Source of the DNA: Aradus depressus
Lineage: Eukaryota; Arthropoda; Insecta; Hemiptera; Aradidae
NCBI GenBank assembly: GCA_963662175.1
Contig: OY759225.1
Coordinates: forward strand, 13,757,601 to 13,821,600
Direction: 5' to 3'
DNA: 64,000 nucleotides
Both the position numbers and the translations under genes were made by a program. This document shows, piece by piece, positions 40,240-52,182 of the stretch; the first letter of the stretch is position 1, and every line of letters begins with the position of its first letter. Under the pieces are notes generated by a model that worked only from the letters and a program-made list of their open reading frames with translations, did no database searches and was not told the DNA's origin.

Positions 40240-40400
40240 GATACGAAATATAGAAATTATTTAATCGGTCAGAAATTCGATGTTGTGTTTCGCTGGAATT
40301 TCATTTTTTATAGCTCTCTAGTCAGGTGAATCACTGACAATTTATATTCCCAGCACGAGTTAAAGAATTAAGTACCCTCCATCGCACAGTGAGGCAAAAC
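40240..40400 (+). repeat. DR1 fragment, sense
   Basis: TTTAATCGGTCAGAAATTCG, CGCTGGAATTTCATTTTTTA and a partial GGTGAATCACTGAC. Confidence 0.55.
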
Positions 40401-42299
40401 GCATAATTAGCGCGAAAAAAATGAAAAGTACAGCTCTCATATTTTAGAAGCATCTATATGATAGCAGATGATTATAATTAAAGAGATAGGTCATAGGCCG
40501 CGTTAAGCGGTGTTACGTGCCTCTCAGTCTTATCAACAGTCCTTAAACCCACTTCTCGTCTGTTCGTTCCAACTATTGAAATCTGTCAAACAGAAGGAAA
40601 TCATTAACTCAAAACACACACAAACATCTTAACTCAACTCATTTTTTTTTTTTTTGTGTGTGTGTGACTCTTCGGTGTTAGTGATGTCATGAGTTCAAAA
40701 CTTTAAGATTCACTAAATCACTAACCTAATGGGAGGAATAGCATAACTTTGAAATGCGAAACGACTTTTTTTTGACATTTTTTTAAGTCCAATACAGATC
40801 TCAAATAAATGTCCGTCGTATTTTTAAAAACAATACAGCGGAGTGCTTTGAATCGGTTTCTAAGGATACTTCAAAACTTCTTAAAAATCTCACGTGATTC
40901 AGACATTCGTAATGGCCTAGGGATAACCAAGGATCTACCTGAAAGAAAACAACAAAGCAATCTGTAGGAAGCCCCTCACAATCTATAAAGCAAAGCAGTT
41001 GAAACGACAAAAAATGAAAATAAAATTAGAAAAATCTGAAATTGACTTACAAAACGATTTAATATGGTGGGCATTGAGCACGCTTCACTGCAATATTCGG
41101 TCCCTACATATTACCTACGTGTCATTGGCGTAAAAAAAAAATGAAAAAAAGCACTTGCTTGTACAATAGCAGTTTAATAATGAAAATATAATAGAATAAT
41201 TATTTTTTGATGTATAACAGCCATTCCCCGAACCGCTACGTTTCGTTTCTCTTCTAAAAAAAATACTGTGATTTATCAAGGAGAGTTAAGGTTCTGCTTC
41301 TTTTACAACAATTAGAATACTAAATTACCAAGTGAAAAATGCTAAGTAGAAGTCATGCAATCACCTGCAGTTTTTTGGGCGGCTTTCAGATTGTAAAATT
41401 TGCAATAAACAACTTTATGCATTGAATTTAATTAATTTATGCACTATTTTGGCAAAATAAACAATATAGTTTATTCACTTAGCTTCTCCTGAATCAGACA
41501 TATTAGCTAAGGTTTGAAAAATGAATGAACTGCACTGTAACATTGTTAGAATGTAACTGATGTGAAAGGATAATGACGTGTCGTTCCTGTGTTTACATGT
41601 CGGCTTTGCGAACTGTAAACAACTGAGGCCCACCTCTTGAGTTACAACTAGCCTACTTCCAATATAGTCCAGTGCAATTAGTCATTATAAATGAAAAATG
41701 ACGGAACCCAGTTATAATGAATGGATTTGAAAGATTTTTTTTTTTTTTTTTTGGATTTCTAATGCCATTAACTAAAAAATTTACCAATTGAAAATTATCG
41801 CAATTTCGAAAATCCGTGAATTAAAAAAAAAAAAAAATTTAGAAATCTCAACGAGAAATATAATTATCGAAATTTTTAAATATTTCTTTTAAGAAAATAA
41901 TGATTATTATAGTTTTCGAGGTTGTTAATACAGAATTTGTGAAAAAATGAAACTTTTTAAAATTAATTTGAAGGTTGCAGAAGCTCCAAAAAGCGAAATA
42001 AATGAAAGAAACGTTAAATAATACGAATACATCAATTTTCATAGAAAATAATTTATTAACAACTTATGCTAAATAATAATTATTATAAATTTTAATTATA
42101 TAAATAATTATAAATTTTAATTAAAAGGATAAATCTTGCAAACTAATTGTCTCCGACGTTTTTGTTTTCGATGTCAATCATCAATATCATTGGTGAAGCA
42201 TTTAAGCAGCTAAATCCTTTACATAGTAAACATGCTATAGAACAATTTAAGTCACTTTTCGACATCCACAAGTGCTAAGTTCGTGAATTGCTGTGCATC
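40401..42299. other. 1.9-kb interval with no gene or repeat recognised
   Basis: Short open frames (for example 40801-41010 minus) have no motif. Homopolymers at 40641 and 41737. Probably ordinary intronic sequence. Confidence 0.4.
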
Positions 42300-42806
42300 G
42301 CCTAGTTTAGAAACCGCAGCCTAGCCAAAGGCCATACGAAGTTATTATTAGCGGAAGTTATATAATCGGTCGGAAATTCGATGTTGAGTTTTCAATGGAA
42401 TTTCATATTTTTTGAAATTCAGATTCCAAAAAGAAATATTTATGTCTGTCTCTTTGACTGTGTCTGTGTGTATGTTGTGAGTGTGAACACGATAAATCCC
42501 GATAGAATGAATGCATGGACACGATATTTTTTATGTGTATCCAAGACCCCATAATATATAATATATAATATAACCTATTGATTTTCAACCAAATCGGTCA
42601 ATGTGAAGAGGGATTGGGATGGATTCAACTAAAAATTGTACACAATTAATGGTATACGTCTTGCATGAATGTATCGACACAAAGTATCATATGAAGAGTT
42701 AAAACCCCTTGAGAATGGGTCTCAACTCAAAAACCCAAATAACAGCCGATATACTGAACTTATCGACACAACATTTCGTTTGAAGATTTAAAAGCCTTAT
42801 GTAAAT
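42300..42806 (+). repeat. DR1 copy, sense
   Basis: AACCGCAGCCTAGCC edge, AAGTTATATAATCGGTCGGA, TGTGAACACGATAAATCCCG and several sub-repeats, ending AAAAGCCTTATGTAAAT at a LINE-B tail. DR1-like sequence resumes at 44210. Confidence 0.72.
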
Positions 42807-42836
42807 AATAATAATAATAATTTTTATTGTTTAAAG

Positions 42837-43598
42837 CATATGTGGGCAACAACCGGCCCGCTGTGAGATTTGTTCCGGCCCGCGAGACATTTTGAAAAAC
42901 CCAATTTAAAAAAAAAATAATATTACACTACTTACTCACACTCACTCCAAATTAGGAAGATCGAGTAGGATGGGGTTACAAAATGCTCCAATAAACTTGC
43001 AAATGGAGTTGATCGAGATTCAAGAAAACTCACTCCTAAAATCTAAATTTGAAGACGTGGAGTTGTGCGATAAAAAATACCTCGAAGAAAACTATTTTCC
43101 GCAGCTTAGAAAATTCGCAAGAAGATTAATTTGTGCGTTTGGCAGTACTTATAAATGCGAACAGTTCTTTTCAATTATGAAAGTTAATAAATCAAAACAT
43201 CGTACAAGGCTCACTGAAGATAATTTGGAAAATTCTTTACGTCTTTGTATCAGTGGAATTAATCCAAACATCAATGGATTAGTTTCCCAAATTCAAGTTC
43301 AAGTGTCTCATTGATTTCGCTGTCGCTACTTAACTTTCGTAGTTTGTAATAATTCCAAATTTCACGATTTAATTATAATATTGTACCTATTTTCTATTTT
43401 TTATTCATTTCATTTTATTATTTTAATAAATTGTATTATAATGACATTGTCTTATTATTTCATGTCCATCTATAGCTAAAAATTATGAACACTACTTTAA
43501 AGTCCGACGTTATTTTATTTTGAACCATCTACGCGGCCCGCGAACATATTTGCACACTAAAGTTTGGCCCGCAACATGTCAAAGGTTGCCCATACATG
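42837..43598 (+). mobile_element. hAT element, internally deleted, with exact 8-bp TSD
   Basis: Flanked by GTTTAAAG at 42829-42836 and 43599-43606. Ends CATATGTGGGCAAC and (inverted) CATGTATGGGCAAC agree at 12 of 14 positions, and both sides have GGCCCGC-rich subterminal sequence. It keeps the C-terminal coding region of the transposase (42970-43314) and its 3' flank. Confidence 0.92.
42970..43314 (+). pseudogene. hAT transposase C-terminal dimerisation region (truncated, frame intact)
   Basis: An open frame of 114 residues: NLQMELIEIQENSLLKSKFE, KKYLEENYFPQLRKFARRLI, CAFGSTYKCEQFFSIMKVNK, SKHRTRLTEDNLENSLRLCI. The (F)GSTYxCEQxFSxMKxxKxxxRxxLTDxxLxxxLRL pattern is the hAT dimerisation domain, of the kind seen in the Charlie-like group that also gave GTF2IRD2-type proteins. 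The BED finger and the DDE domain are absent. The frame is free of stops, so deletion was recent or a short protein persists; the apparent ATG is not the original start. Confidence 0.82.
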
Positions 43599-44208
43599 GT
43601 TTAAAGGGATCACCTCTATACAATAGTCAGTGACCACTACTTTTACAATATTAACATAATAATGACACATATAAAGGAATACACATATAAAACAATAATG
43701 ACACATATAAAGGAACCTTTAACAAACTAAATAAAATAAATACATAAAATTATAAATAAAATAAGTAATTACAAATTAAAAATAATAATATAACAAAGAC
43801 AGTAAATATGGAGTTGGGATGTAGGCATTGAATATCAATATAATATGTAAGTTGAAAGACATTATTCGTTAACAATGAATGATCTAAGTTTCAGAGCGCT
43901 GATTAAACAATAGAAAATGTTTGAGATATCATTCTTATTATGGGCCAGGAGTAATGTATGAAAGTTGGATCGGTCTATAGTGACACTCTGAGGCAGGAAG
44001 TGGCTTCTAATGGGGGAGTAGATCGGACAGGATATTAACAGGTGGTTACGTCATCCAATTAGTTTTTATTGCAGATTGTACAAAGATTGGGGATTAAGGG
44101 TGTATACATTATTTTTGTAACGGATTTTAAGATAGTACTTGCCAGATAGACGGAGTTGAGCCAGTGCTTTGATGTGTGAGAAAGGAGCATTCAGGTTTAG
44201 GTATGTTC

Positions 44209-44410
44209 AGATCATATGTAGAGTCAAAACCCCGTGAGGAGGGGGTTCAGCTGAAAAAGCCAAATAACAATTTTGTTTGAAGATTTAGAAGTCTTATGTA
44301 AATCAATCAATGATTATTAGCCCAAATGGACGACTGATTTGGAGGTTGAGCTACAAGTTAAATGATTAATTCGTTCTGGGGAAGTACATTGACGCTGATT
44401 CACCGTCGAC
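44209..44410 (+). repeat. DR1 3' part, sense
   Basis: CATATGTAGAGTCAAAACCC, TTGAAGATTTAGAAGTCTTA, ATTCGTTCTGGGGAAGTACA. It repeats, with changes, about 95 bp found just before the LINE-B tail at 42690-42806. Confidence 0.7.
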
Positions 44411-45004
44411 TTTTTCATCTTGGTCTCTCTACCTAAATGAGTTTCCAGTGGGACCCTCTGTCAAGATTTCATCAAAATCCAAATCGAAAAAATAATCACT
44501 TGAAGAATTCTGAATCAAAAGAGTGGTAAATCTGAGGGCAAGAGGATTTTTTTTTGAGATGAATTTACTGGGACTGGAATTAAATCCAATCCGACCCTGG
44601 ATCTACGTCTTCTTCCAAGAGAATCTGTAATTTCTTTTTCACATTTAATCAACGTATTCACCAAAGTAAAAAATGTGGATACTAATGAGTAGGACCTGGA
44701 GTTTTATATATTTGTATATAATACATACAGTATGTACCAGAAGTAATGACTCACCTTAATTACTTTGAATGAGTGGTTATATAAAAAGGAATAAACCTGG
44801 AATTCGGTCGATTCGTCGGAAGGTAAAGAAGGCAGTATAACCTGGTTCCGGGGATGACCGCTGCGTGATGTTACACGGCCAACCTGCGATCATCTTCGGC
44901 GCAACGCCAAGATCATAAGTGCCTGGTCCCGAGCCGATAAGGTAGGTTGGAGGACCCATTGCCGGATAGTTCCGGCGATTGGCGGTGTCCTTCCTACAGC
45001 CGGC
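44411..45004. other. Interval, GC-richer at 44800-45004, no gene recognised
   Basis: 44800-44999 resumes after the hAT element at 45774. A 60-residue minus frame (GPPTYLIGSGPGTYDLG) matches nothing I know. It may be the 3' end of an unrecognised retroelement. Confidence 0.4.
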
Positions 45005-45765
45005 CAGTGTTGCCAGATTCTTGACTACAACATATCGTATCGAGATATCGAAAATTATCGTACGGTGAAAAATGAAATTATCGAAATTTTTTTTTTTAAA
45101 TCGTACAAAAATATCGTACTAAATGATTATACAAGTTTCTTATTAAAATTAAAAATTAAAAAAATCATGTTTTATCGTAGACTATATGAACTTAGTTTAT
45201 TTCAATAATAATTCTTACAAATCGAACAAATCTCGTTGCAATATTATTGCATTTCGTGCTAACTTTTAATTAAAATCTCTCATTATTAAATTATTAATCT
45301 CTCTTAATCTCACTTTTAGTTTCGTATTACAAAAAACGTTTTCACATAGAATATTGAATAAATATATAAATATTTAAAAACAGATCTTATAAAAATAATA
45401 CTTTAAATAGAATAATTTTATACGACCACAGTTCTTATATTTTATAAGATTAGCAGGATAAGATTAGCAGAGGACATTCAAATAATTTGCTCTTTGAATA
45501 CAACTATGAAGATAGTGTCGAATCGATACTCTGAACATCGATCTATCGCTGCATATAGAGACCCACATTTACATAAAATAAGCGGGACATTTTGAAATGG
45601 TTTGAATTTGAATAAAGTAAAAATTTTTATTTTTTATCGTACAATATCGTACTTTTTTTGTTATTATCGTACAAAAATTGTACGATAATCGTACATCGTA
45701 CATTTTCCTAATTTTGCTTGAATTATCGTACATGTACGATAATTATCGTACGTCTGGCAACACTG
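45005..45765. mobile_element. hAT-type MITE with exact 8-bp TSD
   Basis: TIR CAGTGTTGCCAGA at both ends, flanked by CAGCCGGC at 44997-45004 and 45766-45773. Next to both TIRs are clusters of ATCGTAC/GTACGAT motifs (45040-45120, 45640-45750), candidate transposase-binding sites. Interior AT-rich and non-coding. Confidence 0.92.
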
Positions 45766-45959
45766 CAGCCGGCCGTAGCAGCAAATTAAACAAAAAATAA
45801 AATCTAAAATGTGACCTGAAATGTAAGTTGTACATCATTTTAAAGGTGAAATTCATTGACAACAGTTGAATGTTGCCAACCTGTTCTGTGCTATAGTAGC
45901 ATTGCACTCCCGTCTAACTTCTTAGTCGCCTAAAAGCTGACGCTTACCCCTTCTTTTTT

Positions 45960-46455
45960 AATTTTCACAGCTACACGAAGTATAGAGGCATTCGGTCCGA
46001 AATTCGATGCTGAGTTTTCAACGGAATTTCATGTTTTCCCACTCCTCAGTTCAAGAATTTGAAAAAAAATCTGTGTATATGTGTGCTTGTATGTCTATGA
46101 ACACGATAACTCCTAATACAATGACTGTATCGATACGAAAGATTATAGGTGTATTCAGAACCCCATAACGACATCTATTAATTTTCAGCCAAATCGCCTC
46201 ATGGGAAGGGGGATTAACCCAAAAACTCTAATAACTGCCGTTGTATTGATACGAAATTTCATATGTGAATTCAAAGTTCTATAAGGACGAAACCTATTAA
46301 TTTTCAGCGAATAGTGAACATGTCGACACAACGTTTAATATAACGATTCAGAAGTCCATATGTAGGTCAACTATAGATTTTTATCCTAAATGTCAATTGT
46401 TTTTGGAGGAAGAGCAACAACTTAATTGAATAATTCGTACTGGGGAAGTACAAAA
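45960..46455 (+). repeat. DR1 copy, sense, near complete
   Basis: CAGCTACACGAAGTATAGAG at the 5' hairpin, GAGTTTTCAACGGAATTTCA, GAACACGATAACTCCTAATA, two AATAACTGCCG sub-repeats, and GTACTGGGGAAGTACAAAAC at the 3' end. Confidence 0.82.
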
Positions 46456-47283
46456 CAGGTAATTAAGGGTATTGTAACTAGCTTGCAAGCGTTAACATCG
46501 CAACGGCGTTATTTTCTCCATTTTGTAAGCAATAATAGTGAAAAATGAATGTTTTTCATTGAATGAAATCTAAAAAAATTGAAAAACGGCAGCTTTCAGG
46601 CGACAGATTAGTAGTGCAATGCTACAACAGATTGATGCTCTCCTATTGGCCTGAATGTTAAGAAGGCTAGTCTGTTCAGGTGAGCGAGGGCGCCCCTCCC
46701 CTACTTCACTCCCCTCCTCTCCCTTCCACTTCTCGCCTCTTTCACTACACAAAAATTATGTATACATTTTTGAAAAAAATGTTGCCAGCCCGTTCCCAGC
46801 AATAAACCCCTACTTTTTGTAGTTTTATGCATAGAAGTATTGATGTCAAGCATCGATAACATGAAGCCGATTCCTACTGATACCAAAGTATCGATATTTT
46901 TGAGGCTGCGTTCCCTAAATCGAGGAACATGCTACATATTTTTTTTTGAGAAATATTCATTTTTAAGCCAATACTTTCGTTATTAAGACAATTCGAATTT
47001 CTTGCACAGAGTGAACAGAACCAAGTTTTATTTTAACGATTTGGATTAAAAAACAATTTATAAAATCATTTTTCTTGTTTTTTCATCATTTTTTATATTA
47101 CTTTCACATTCATAGATGATTAATCGTTCCTTTCAACGAAGCAATTTTCTTGACGTAGGATTAAAATTGATTTAAGAAATCCCTAATTGGTTTGAAGAAA
47201 TTTGACCTCTAATTAGTAGGTTCCTAATTATCATTAATGATTCTCTTCTAATGCTTGTTAAAAAAAAATGAATAAAAAATAGG
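46456..47283. other. Interval with no gene seen
   Basis: A CT-rich patch at 46680-46740; otherwise AT-rich. Nothing recognised. Confidence 0.4.
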
Positions 47284-47570
47284 TGATGTGACCATACCAG
47301 GACTTCTTATACCAACCACATTTTTACAGATCACTCTCCATCCTCCTTCCCTTATCACATTCATTTCTTATTGGCATTTTTGGTTTTATGAAAGTAATTC
47401 GTTGATGAAAGCGGTACGCCATGAGTAGAAAATGAATTTATGAGAGTGATTTATTTACGTCATGAGTATGAAATGAATTTATGAGAGTGACTTATTTACG
47501 CCATGAGTATGAAATGAACTTATGAGAGTGACTAGAAAGAAATTCCTGTTATAGCCACGTCTCATATTTA
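47284..47570. mobile_element. MITE related to 53519-54230, with 41-bp tandem repeat
   Basis: GACCATACCAGGACTTCTTA, TACCAACCACATTTTTACAG at the left and the inverse (AATTCCTGTTATAGCCACGT) at the right resemble the termini at 53522 and 54210. Inside, CATGAGTATGAAATGAATTT recurs every 41 bp (47420, 47461, 47502), about 2.8 units. Confidence 0.6.
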
Positions 47571-47574
47571 ATTC

Positions 47575-48055
47575 TTACTTCCCTGGCTATAAGATGTATA
47601 GGGGAAGTTATGTAATCGGTCAAAAATTCGATGCTGAGTTTTCAACGAAATTTGATGTTTTCCGACCTCTAGATTCCAAAAATGAAAAAAAAAAAAAAAA
47701 ATGCTGTTTTTGTATTGTCAGATTAAATGTATCGATACATAATTTGATATGTATTTTCAGAACCGTCTAAGGACGACATCTATTATCATAACACAAAAAT
47801 CCCAATAACTGTCGTTGTAATGAATGTATCGACATGAAATTTTATATTTAAATTCAAAACCTTATAAGGATGGCAATTATTCATTTTCAGTAAAATCGGT
47901 TGAAGGAAAAGGAGGCAGAGAAGGGGGCTCAACATAAATACCCTTATAACTGTCGATAAAATGATTATAAAATGAAGTCAGATATCGAGTTTTAGCCCTA
48001 ACCGTCGATTGAATTTGGAGGGAGAGCAAATTTCTTGACTAAAAATTTAATTGAT
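47575..48055 (+). repeat. DR1 copy, sense
   Basis: Clear 5' hairpin (TTACTTCCCTGGCTATAAGA, TGTATAGGGGAAGTTATG), the CGATGCTGAGTTTTCAACG block, three sub-repeats, to TTTGGAGGGAGAGCAAATTT. The 3' end is lost. Confidence 0.8.
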
Positions 48056-48380
48056 TAATGTAAATAAGAAAATGAAGACTAAATTCATTTCTGATTCACT
48101 CATTCTACAAAATATTCACTCAATCTTTTTTACTCACTACAAATTGTTGGGTGCAATTAATCAAAGAAAGATGATTGAATTTGTTTGATTAATTACTCGA
48201 CTAATTTTTTCAAACAAAATTTCAGTTGACTAAAAATTTTGTTGTTTAATACCCAACTCTCATACTAAATTTGTCAAAGAACTGATTTCATTTGAGTAAC
48301 CATTCATGTGTTTAAATCAATGGGTTGAGTTATATATCAAAATACATCAATTTTCAATTAATCGATTTAGGAAAAGTATA
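48056..48380. other. Interval with no gene seen
   Basis: AT-rich, nothing recognised. Confidence 0.4.
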
Positions 48381-48392
48381 TACAATAATTTA

Positions 48393-48738
48393 GAGGGCGC
48401 CGGTAGCTCAGTGGTATGCGTGCTTGACTTCTGAGCTCAATTTCGTGGGTTCATAACCCGACCGAGTCCCTTAGTTTATTTTATCTGGGAGGTAAAATAA
48501 ACTTAAGCACGCCATCCTTCGGATGAGACGTTAAGCTATGGTCCCGAGCCTGTACAATGTCAGGTACTCGTTAAAAACCCCTACCCTAGATGAATAAAAA
48601 TTTTGGATAGGCAAAATTTAGGAATCCCACTGTAGAGTCGGGCTCATGACCACCAGAGTGACGAAAGAGCACTCTTGTAGTAGGCGATATGACCTCGTAG
48701 TTAAAGCCTGGGCATGAGTCATAAAACCTAACCTAACC
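48393..48738 (+). mobile_element. SINE1, full-length with 12-bp TSD
   Basis: GAGGGCGCCGGTAGCTCAG to AACCTAACCTAACC. TACAATAATTTA lies at 48381-48392 and 48739-48750. Confidence 0.93.
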
Positions 48739-48850
48739 TACAATAATTTACTTTATAAAGATATTTGAATACAATAACTAGTTTGACTTGTATTTGTATT
48801 ACTTCCTCAGCTATACGAAGTATAGTGGAAGTTATGTAATCAGTGATAAA

Positions 48851-49292
48851 TTGAATGAATGAATATATACTTTATGTACACATGCACTTACAAGACATTC
48901 TTATATACAGTATACAATACTGACAATGTCTGTCAGGAGAGAGGGTCATAATAAGCAAAAATAAATAATGAAAGTTCATACTAAATAAAGAAGATTCCTG
49001 TAAAATTGTACCAATAAAACATACAAAAATAAAATAAGTAAAGTAAACAGAAAAGCAATAATAAGAAAGAAAATAGAAATAACAAAAACAATAATTGTTG
49101 TAATAAAATTAATTAATAAAACAATTAATTAATAAAACAAACAATTATTGTAATAAAATGGAACAATAAACTATAGGTACTGTAATAAGAAAAACAAAGA
49201 ACAACATGGATGAACTGTAAAGGGTTATTTAAATATATTATTTAATAATTAAATTGTTCTACAAGAAATTTTCTGTATTTGGTAGCATACTG
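48851..49292 (-). mobile_element. Probable LINE 3' UTR fragment with (ATTC)n tail
   Basis: Inserted in DR1. It begins TTGAATGAATGAATATATAC, that is (ATTC)n on the minus strand, followed by AT-rich sequence like other LINE 3' UTRs here. No coding region, so the class is inferred. Confidence 0.45.
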
Positions 49293-49936
49293 TGTGAACA
49301 GTCAGAAATTCGGTGCGGAGTTTTCAAAGGAATTTTATGTTTTCCGACCTCTAGATTCCAAAAATAAAAAAAAATAAATCTGTGTGTCTGTGAACACGAT
49401 AACTCCTGATAGAATAAATGTGTTAACAGGAAATTTAAAATGTGAATTCAGAACCCTCGAACGACGTCACCTAGTTTTTGAGCCCAATTATCCAAAGGGG
49501 AGGGGTGATTAGGGGGGAGGTTTAACATAAAAACTATGATAACTTAGAATGAATGTATCGATACAACATTTTATATGTGTGACCAAAACCCCCCTATCGA
49601 TTTTCAACTAAATCGGTCAAAGAGGATGGGGGAATAGGGAAAGGGATTAACTCAAAATGTAATAACTGCTGTGTGAATTCAAAATCCCTTAAGGGCGACA
49701 CATAAATTTTCAGCGGAATAAGCAGGAGGGACTCAACTTAAAAACTACAATAACTGCCGATGTATCGACTTGAAATTTCGTAATTAAAGTCAAAACCTGA
49801 GGACATAACCTGTCAAATGTGAGCGATATCGGCTGAAGGGAAGTGGAGGTTCAGGGGAAACCAAAATCAAAGACCCTAATGACTCCCGATGTAATGAATT
49901 TATCTATAAATAATTTAGTATGAAGATTTAGGAACC

Positions 49937-50725
49937 CTTTCGTTCATCATCACAGGCGCTAGAGCCCGTCAAGAGCCTTGGCCTCCTCCAGGAAATGTCC
50001 CCATGCAGCTTTGTCCTGGGCCAGTCTCCACCAGCCCACCGCACCAAACCGTCTTGCCTGTTCACGGTCTCCAGCCATCTTCTTCTGGGTCCGTCCCACT
50101 CTTCTCCTACCCTCCGGTGTCACATTCACGAGTTTCCTGGGTATAAGGTCCTCGTCCATCCGTCTTACATGTCCAACGGAGTCTGGCAACTCTAATCTAG
50201 TGCAACAATTTTGGCTCTGTATAGAGTGCGTACAACTCCTGGTTGTATCGGATGCGCCAGGCGCCATCCTCCTGGGTGGGACCGAAGATTCTGCGGAGTA
50301 TTCTCCTCTCGAAGATGTCAAGACGCCTGTCTTCTGCCACGATGAGGGTCCACGTCTCCGACCCGTATGTCAGCACTGGCCTCACAAGCGTCTTGTACAG
50401 CAGCACCTTCGTGTCCCTGGGGAGCAGCCGGGATTTTAATTGTGACTGGAAGCCATAGTAACTCCGGCCGGCCGCCAGTATCCTCCGGTTCACCTCTGCG
50501 CCCACATCATTGGCCCGGTCTATATATGAGCCCAGGTAGACAAACCCCTTAACCGTCTCGAATGAATATTCGGCAACTTGAAGAGGGTTTAGGTCTCTTC
50601 TTCGTCTTCCACGTGCCACCATATTTTTTTTTTTTCGTTGACGGTTAAGCCCATCCTCCTTGCTGCAGCTTTAAGAGCCATGCCTCTTAGGTCTTGCTCT
50701 GACCGGGCTATGATGTCGACTTTTT
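49937..50725 (-). pseudogene. LINE reverse-transcriptase C-terminal half
   Basis: Minus strand: VDIIARSEQDLRGMALKAAA, RRMGLTVNEKK (part of the palm), then VKGFVYLGSYIDRANDVGAE, VLLYKTLVRPVLTYGSETWT, RLDIFERRILRRIFGPTQED, a frame change near 50200, and LPDSVGHVRRMDEDLIPRKL, EGRRRVGRTQKKM. The TYGSExWTL...FERxxLRRIFGP...GHxxRM order is typical of a LINE group unlike the jockey copies here. No poly(A) or target duplication was found. GC-rich compared with its surroundings. Confidence 0.82.
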
Positions 50726-50805
50726 GTAACTCAACTATAGAATATTAGCGCAAACGGTCGACTGGTTTTGGAGGGAGAAGTACATCGCCGGAGGTTCACC
50801 GAATT

Positions 50806-51179
50806 TTTATTCAACCATCTTTATCAATCATATTTGAAATTCGTCACAAATCAAAGATTTCAACAACCTTAAAAGAATTTCTTAAAATCAAGGATATCAA
50901 CAACCTTAAAAGAATTTCATAATTGAATTTTTACAGTAAGTTAGCTCCAAGGAAAGTGGGGAGTACTTTGTTTTTGAAAGTCCATTACTAAGTTGTAGAT
51001 TCAAGTCTTCTACACTTTCTGTTTTCAATTTTGTTAAAGGTGAGGTCTGTCAAGTGAGACCCCCCTCCGCGAAGTCCAAGTTAAGAAATTCCCAAGTAAG
51101 AAATAACAACATTGAACTCCAACTTTGGCAGTAGCCTACCCACGTAACACTATTGATGTAAATTGAATTTATACTTTTT
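50806..51179. other. Interval with no gene seen
   Basis: A short tandem duplication (TCAACAACCTTAAAAGAATT at 50857 and 50907). Otherwise unrecognised. Confidence 0.45.
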
Positions 51180-51490
51180 TATTTTCTCAGCTCTACGAAG
51201 TATAGGGGAAGTTATTTAATCGGACGAAAATTCAGTGCAGTTTTGACCTTTCGACAGTCGACCGTTTGTGCTAGTAATAGTTGACTTAAATAGGGACTCC
51301 TAAATTCTCACATACACTAAATTTTGTGTCGATAAATTCTTTAAATTGGCAGTTAATATTAGGCTTTTTGAATTGAGCCCCCTCCCCTGAACGCACCCTT
51401 CCCTGATTTGACTGACAATTCGTTTTGTCCTTATGGGATTCTGGTTCACATATAAAATTTCGTGTTGATAAATTTATTCTATTGGCAGTT
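51180..51490. repeat. DR1 pieces in opposite orientations
   Basis: 51180-51245 is a sense 5' end (CAGCTCTACGAAGTATAGGG). 51248-51490 is antisense (TCGACCGTTTGTGCTAGTAA, TAAATTTTGTGTCGATAAAT, TTCGTTTTGTCCTTATGGG). Confidence 0.7.
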
Positions 51491-51779
51491 AGTTATTGTG
51501 GTACTACCAGGGCGCTCTGGTGGACATGAGCCCGACTCTACTGTGGGAGTCCTAAATTCTGCCTACCCTAAATTTTTATTCACATAGGGCAGGGGTCTTT
51601 AACGAGTACCTGACATCGTACAGGCTCGGGACCATCGCTTAACGTCCCATCCGAAGGACGGCATGCTTAAGTTTATTTTACCTCCCAGATATTATAAACT
51701 ATGGGCCTCGGTCTGGTTTCGAAACCAGGATCTTGAGCTCAGAAGACAAGCACGCATACCACTGAGCTACCGGCGCCCT
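51487..51779 (-). mobile_element. SINE1, tail-deleted
   Basis: GTACTACCAGGGCGCTCTGG to GAGCTACCGGCGCCC. The CATGCCCGGGC tail block is missing. Confidence 0.88.
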
Positions 51780-52182
51780 CTTTATGAGTTATATGTACAC
51801 AGTCTGAAGGATTTTTTACTTTAATCAGAAACTTTATATTTTTTCTTGACGGCAGAAGAGGATTTGAGAACGTAAAATGAAAATGTACACTCGATCCCAT
51901 GCATTCTGCCAGGAGAACATTTCTTGAGCCTCTATTCTATCTATTTGGCATTTACTAAAGCTTGCTTTCCAAGTCTTGTCTGTTCAAATCAATCTCTGGC
52001 AAGTACACTGAAGAAAGATGCAAACAGAATTGGGTCTTGAATATCCCAGATGATCCAGATACCTGAGACTCGTTTCCCTCGCTGATAAGAAATACTTTGT
52101 TCCCATCCTGAGGTGAACTCTCAAAGAAAAATAAGTTTGACTATTCCATGTGTTCATACATCTTGTCTGTATCTGTTACCTA
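51780..52182. other. Interval with no gene seen
   Basis: Probably unique intronic DNA; no exon recognised. Confidence 0.4.

Larger units (their letters stand above)
42807..44208 (-). mobile_element. LINE-B 3' part, antisense, with nested hAT element
   Basis: (AAT)n at 42807-42822 is the tail, the 3' UTR starts TTTATTGTTTAAAG, and after the hAT insertion it continues to 44208. The minus strand of 43860-44205 encodes NAPFSHIKALAQLRLASTIL, NLCTICNKN, then (shifted) NHLLISCPIYSPIRSHFLP: the CxxC...HxxxxC end of a LINE ORF2, with stops. Confidence 0.78.
48806..50805 (+). repeat. DR1 copy, sense, split by two LINE fragments
   Basis: 5' hairpin at 48806-48850 (CAGCTATACGAAGTATAGTG); the body resumes at 49293 (GTCAGAAATTCGGTGCGGAG) and runs through four sub-repeats to 49936; the 3' end follows at 50726 (ATATTAGCGCAAACGGTCGA, GGTTTTGGAGGGAGAAGTAC). 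Confidence 0.72.

Noticed and set aside
44777..44959. 60-residue minus-strand frame in GC-richer DNA
   Set aside because: No known motif and no splice signals I could defend; may be an unrecognised retroelement end.
49978..50439. Plus-strand 153-residue open frame
   Set aside because: Antisense shadow of the LINE reverse-transcriptase fragment on the minus strand.
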